This document shows positions 62,742-64,000 of a stretch of 64,000 bases of DNA, piece by piece. Source of the DNA: DATGFB01 sp032160545. GTDB taxonomy: Bacteria > Actinomycetota > Actinomycetes > Mycobacteriales > Jatrophihabitantaceae. The notes below the pieces were generated by a model. That model was not told where the DNA came from and made no database searches. It was given only the letters and a program-made list of their open reading frames with translations. The first letter of the stretch is position 1. Every line of letters starts with the position of its first letter. Where the stretch lies: contig JAVHVN010000001.1 in the NCBI GenBank assembly GCA_032160545.1, positions 1 through 64,000 of the forward strand, written 5' to 3'. The position numbers were made by a program, and so were the translations under genes.

Positions 62742-63296
62742 ATGGCGGTCGTCTGCGTCTACTGCGCCTCGTCGGAGGCGATCGACAGCTCGTATGTCGA
62801 CCTGGCGACCCAGGTGGGCAAGCGTCTTGCGGCCGGCGGGCACTCGCTCGTGTCAGGTGGCGGGCGGGTGTCGATGATGGGTGCCGTGGCGCGCGCCGCC
62901 CGAACCGGTGGAGCGCGCACCGTCGGCGTCATCCCTGAACATCTGGTGCCCTTCGAGGTGGCCGACGCCGATGCCGACGAGCTGATCGTCGTCTCCACGA
63001 TGCGCGAGCGCAAACGCGTCATGGACGAGCGCTCGGACGCGTTCATGGCGTTGCCCGGCGGCATCGGGACGCTCGAAGAGCTGTTCGAGGTGTGGACGTC
63101 CGCCTCGCTCGGCATGCATGGCAAGCCGGTGGTCGTCCTCGACCCGGATGGGTTCTACGCCCCGCTGTGGAGCTACCTCGACGCGTTGGTCGAGCAGGGC
63201 TTCGTGCGGCGCGCGGCCCTGGGCAGCCTGCACCGCGTCGCGTCGGTGGACGCGGCGTTCGGCGTGATCGAGCGGTTGGCCGGGCCCGGGAGTTAG
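62742..63296 (+). CDS. LOG family protein, short form
   Basis: The 184-residue protein has VCVYCASSEAIDSSY, SGGGRVSMMGAVARAA, and PGGIGTLEELFE near residue 104, matching the cytokinin-activating LOG type (Rv1205-like). It is a cytosolic phosphoribohydrolase acting on AMP or isopentenyl-AMP. It lies 18 nt after the long form and ends 4 nt inside the convergent crotonase gene. Confidence 0.92.
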   Translation: MAVVCVYCASSEAIDSSYVDLATQVGKRLAAGGHSLVSGGGRVSMMGAVARAARTGGARTVGVIPEHLVPFEVADADADELIVVSTMRERKRVMDERSDAFMALPGGIGTLEELFEVWTSASLGMHGKPVVVLDPDGFYAPLWSYLDALVEQGFVRRAALGSLHRVASVDAAFGVIERLAGPGS

Positions 63297-64000
63297 CCGC
63301 CGCGGGGCAGGCCCGAGCCGTGCTGCTGGAAGTCCATCAGTCGCTGGTTCTCGTAGCCGACGCGCCGGGTGGTGCCCTCGAGGTCCCGGAACATCTGCTT
63401 CAGCGTTCGGATTCCGTCGGCCGGCTGCGTCGCGATCGCTGCGGCCAGCTCGAGCGCCGCGTGCTCCGCCTCGGCGGCGGGCGCGACGCCGTGCAGGAAC
63501 CCGATCGCCTCGGCCTCGGCAGCACCGACCACGCGACCGGTGAGGACGAGCTCCTTCGCGCGCGAGACGCCGATGAGCGGGCTGAGCCGGGCCGGCCCGA
63601 CCGGGACACCCAGCCGCGCGCCCGCCCACGCGAGCTTCAGATTGTCCCCGCCGACGCGCAGGTCGCACCCCGCAGCGATCTCGGCGCCCGCGCCGACCGT
63701 GTTGCCCACGCAGACCGCGACGGTGACGACGGGGTAGTCGTCGATGAGGCTGTACAGGTGCGTGAACGCAGCCATCCGCGCCACCCCGCCGGCGTGGTCG
63801 AGCATCTCGCCGACGTCGGCGCCCGCGCACAGGGCGCGCTCTGTGGTGCTCGACAGGACGACGGCACGAACATGATCGTCCGCCGCCGCACGCTCGAGCA
63901 TGCCGATCAGCGACTCGAGCGACTCGGTGTCCAGGGCGTTGCGCTTGTCCGGCCGGTTGAGGCGGATGACTTCGACCCCGCCGGCGGCGCGCTCGTGAAG
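63293..64000 (-). CDS. Enoyl-CoA hydratase/isomerase (crotonase), partial
   Basis: The 3' part of the gene is in the window; the frame runs in from the right edge. The visible 235 residues include VIRLNRPDKRNALD at the cut end, the oxyanion-hole segment STTERALCAGADVGEM, the second oxyanion stretch CVGNTVGAGAEIAAGCDLRVG, and LGVPVGPARLSPLIGV. Usual catalytic Glu positions in this family are not both present, so isomerase, hydratase and decarboxylase activities remain open. The N-terminus is missing. Confidence 0.9.
   Translation of the reverse strand, partial: LHERAAGGVEVIRLNRPDKRNALDTESLESLIGMLERAAADDHVRAVVLSSTTERALCAGADVGEMLDHAGGVARMAAFTHLYSLIDDYPVVTVAVCVGNTVGAGAEIAAGCDLRVGGDNLKLAWAGARLGVPVGPARLSPLIGVSRAKELVLTGRVVGAAEAEAIGFLHGVAPAAEAEHAALELAAAIATQPADGIRTLKQMFRDLEGTTRRVGYENQRLMDFQQHGSGLPRGG

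Overview
The window is high-GC chromosomal DNA of an actinobacterium. Evidence: mycothiol biosynthesis (MshB), the succinylase DapD/DapE lysine and peptidoglycan route, a mycobacterial-type short-chain Z-isoprenyl diphosphate synthase, a 7Fe ferredoxin, many GTG starts and many apparent leaderless promoters (TANNNT followed 6-7 nt later by the start codon). The backbone recalls, from memory, the Mycobacterium tuberculosis order Rv1085c to Rv1205: PAQR/Z-isoprenyl synthase, fumC-glpX, xseB-xseA-lipid-droplet protein, ispH, DUF6542, ychF, typA, mshB, fdxC, aminotransferase, dapD/dapE and LOG. I do not assign a genus. No rRNA, tRNA, CRISPR array, insertion sequence or prophage was seen.

Layout. 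1-0.8 kb: the tail of an SDR gene and a small NADP(F420)-type oxidoreductase. 1-9.9 kb: thioredoxin-fold YyaL, a small putative DNA-binding protein, PAQR membrane protein, Z-isoprenyl synthase with a sulfurtransferase, PIN-PhoH, an NTF2-like protein, BioY and a pentapeptide-repeat protein. 10-20.5 kb: conserved core (fumC, YbjQ with a Q/P-rich tail, glpX, EamA transporter, xseAB, ispH, DUF6542, rmuC, ychF). 20.7-25.9 kb: a stress/envelope block (tandem-GAF histidine kinase, small HTH protein, SpoIIE-type phosphatase, then a DUF3618 / holin-3_6 / amphipathic-repeat operon). 26.4-34.8 kb: a tightly coupled seven-gene glycan cluster (carbamoyltransferase, GT2, GT9, two GT4-like enzymes, an HldE-like kinase/nucleotidyltransferase, GT9). 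Next come a secreted GH5 hydrolase, an epimerase, a DEAD-box helicase, a PucR-type regulator and typA. 42.8-46.8 kb: an FtsX-type ABC exporter with two non-identical ATPases. 46.9-48.9 kb: an aminotransferase/omega-amidase pair. 49-55.3 kb: an oligopeptide ABC importer running into mshB. 56-64 kb: DUF1269, GNAT, fdxA, a lysozyme-like protein, dapD/dapE, MOSC, two LOG proteins and a truncated crotonase.

Main observations. (1) All three same-strand gaps of 31-34 nt between tightly linked genes are exactly bridged by 12-13 codon micro-ORFs that overlap the upstream stop and the downstream start. (2) The heptose-type glycan cluster is unexpected in a Gram-positive lineage and lies divergently from the stress operon, with a sigma-B/F-like promoter candidate facing each way. 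(3) Ten genes have the leaderless-promoter geometry, including dapD and dapE firing apart from a 39-bp gap. (4) A DEAD-box helicase mRNA hides its Shine-Dalgarno site in a 9-bp inverted repeat. (5) The two ABC ATPases carry substitutions that fall in the same composite ATP site.
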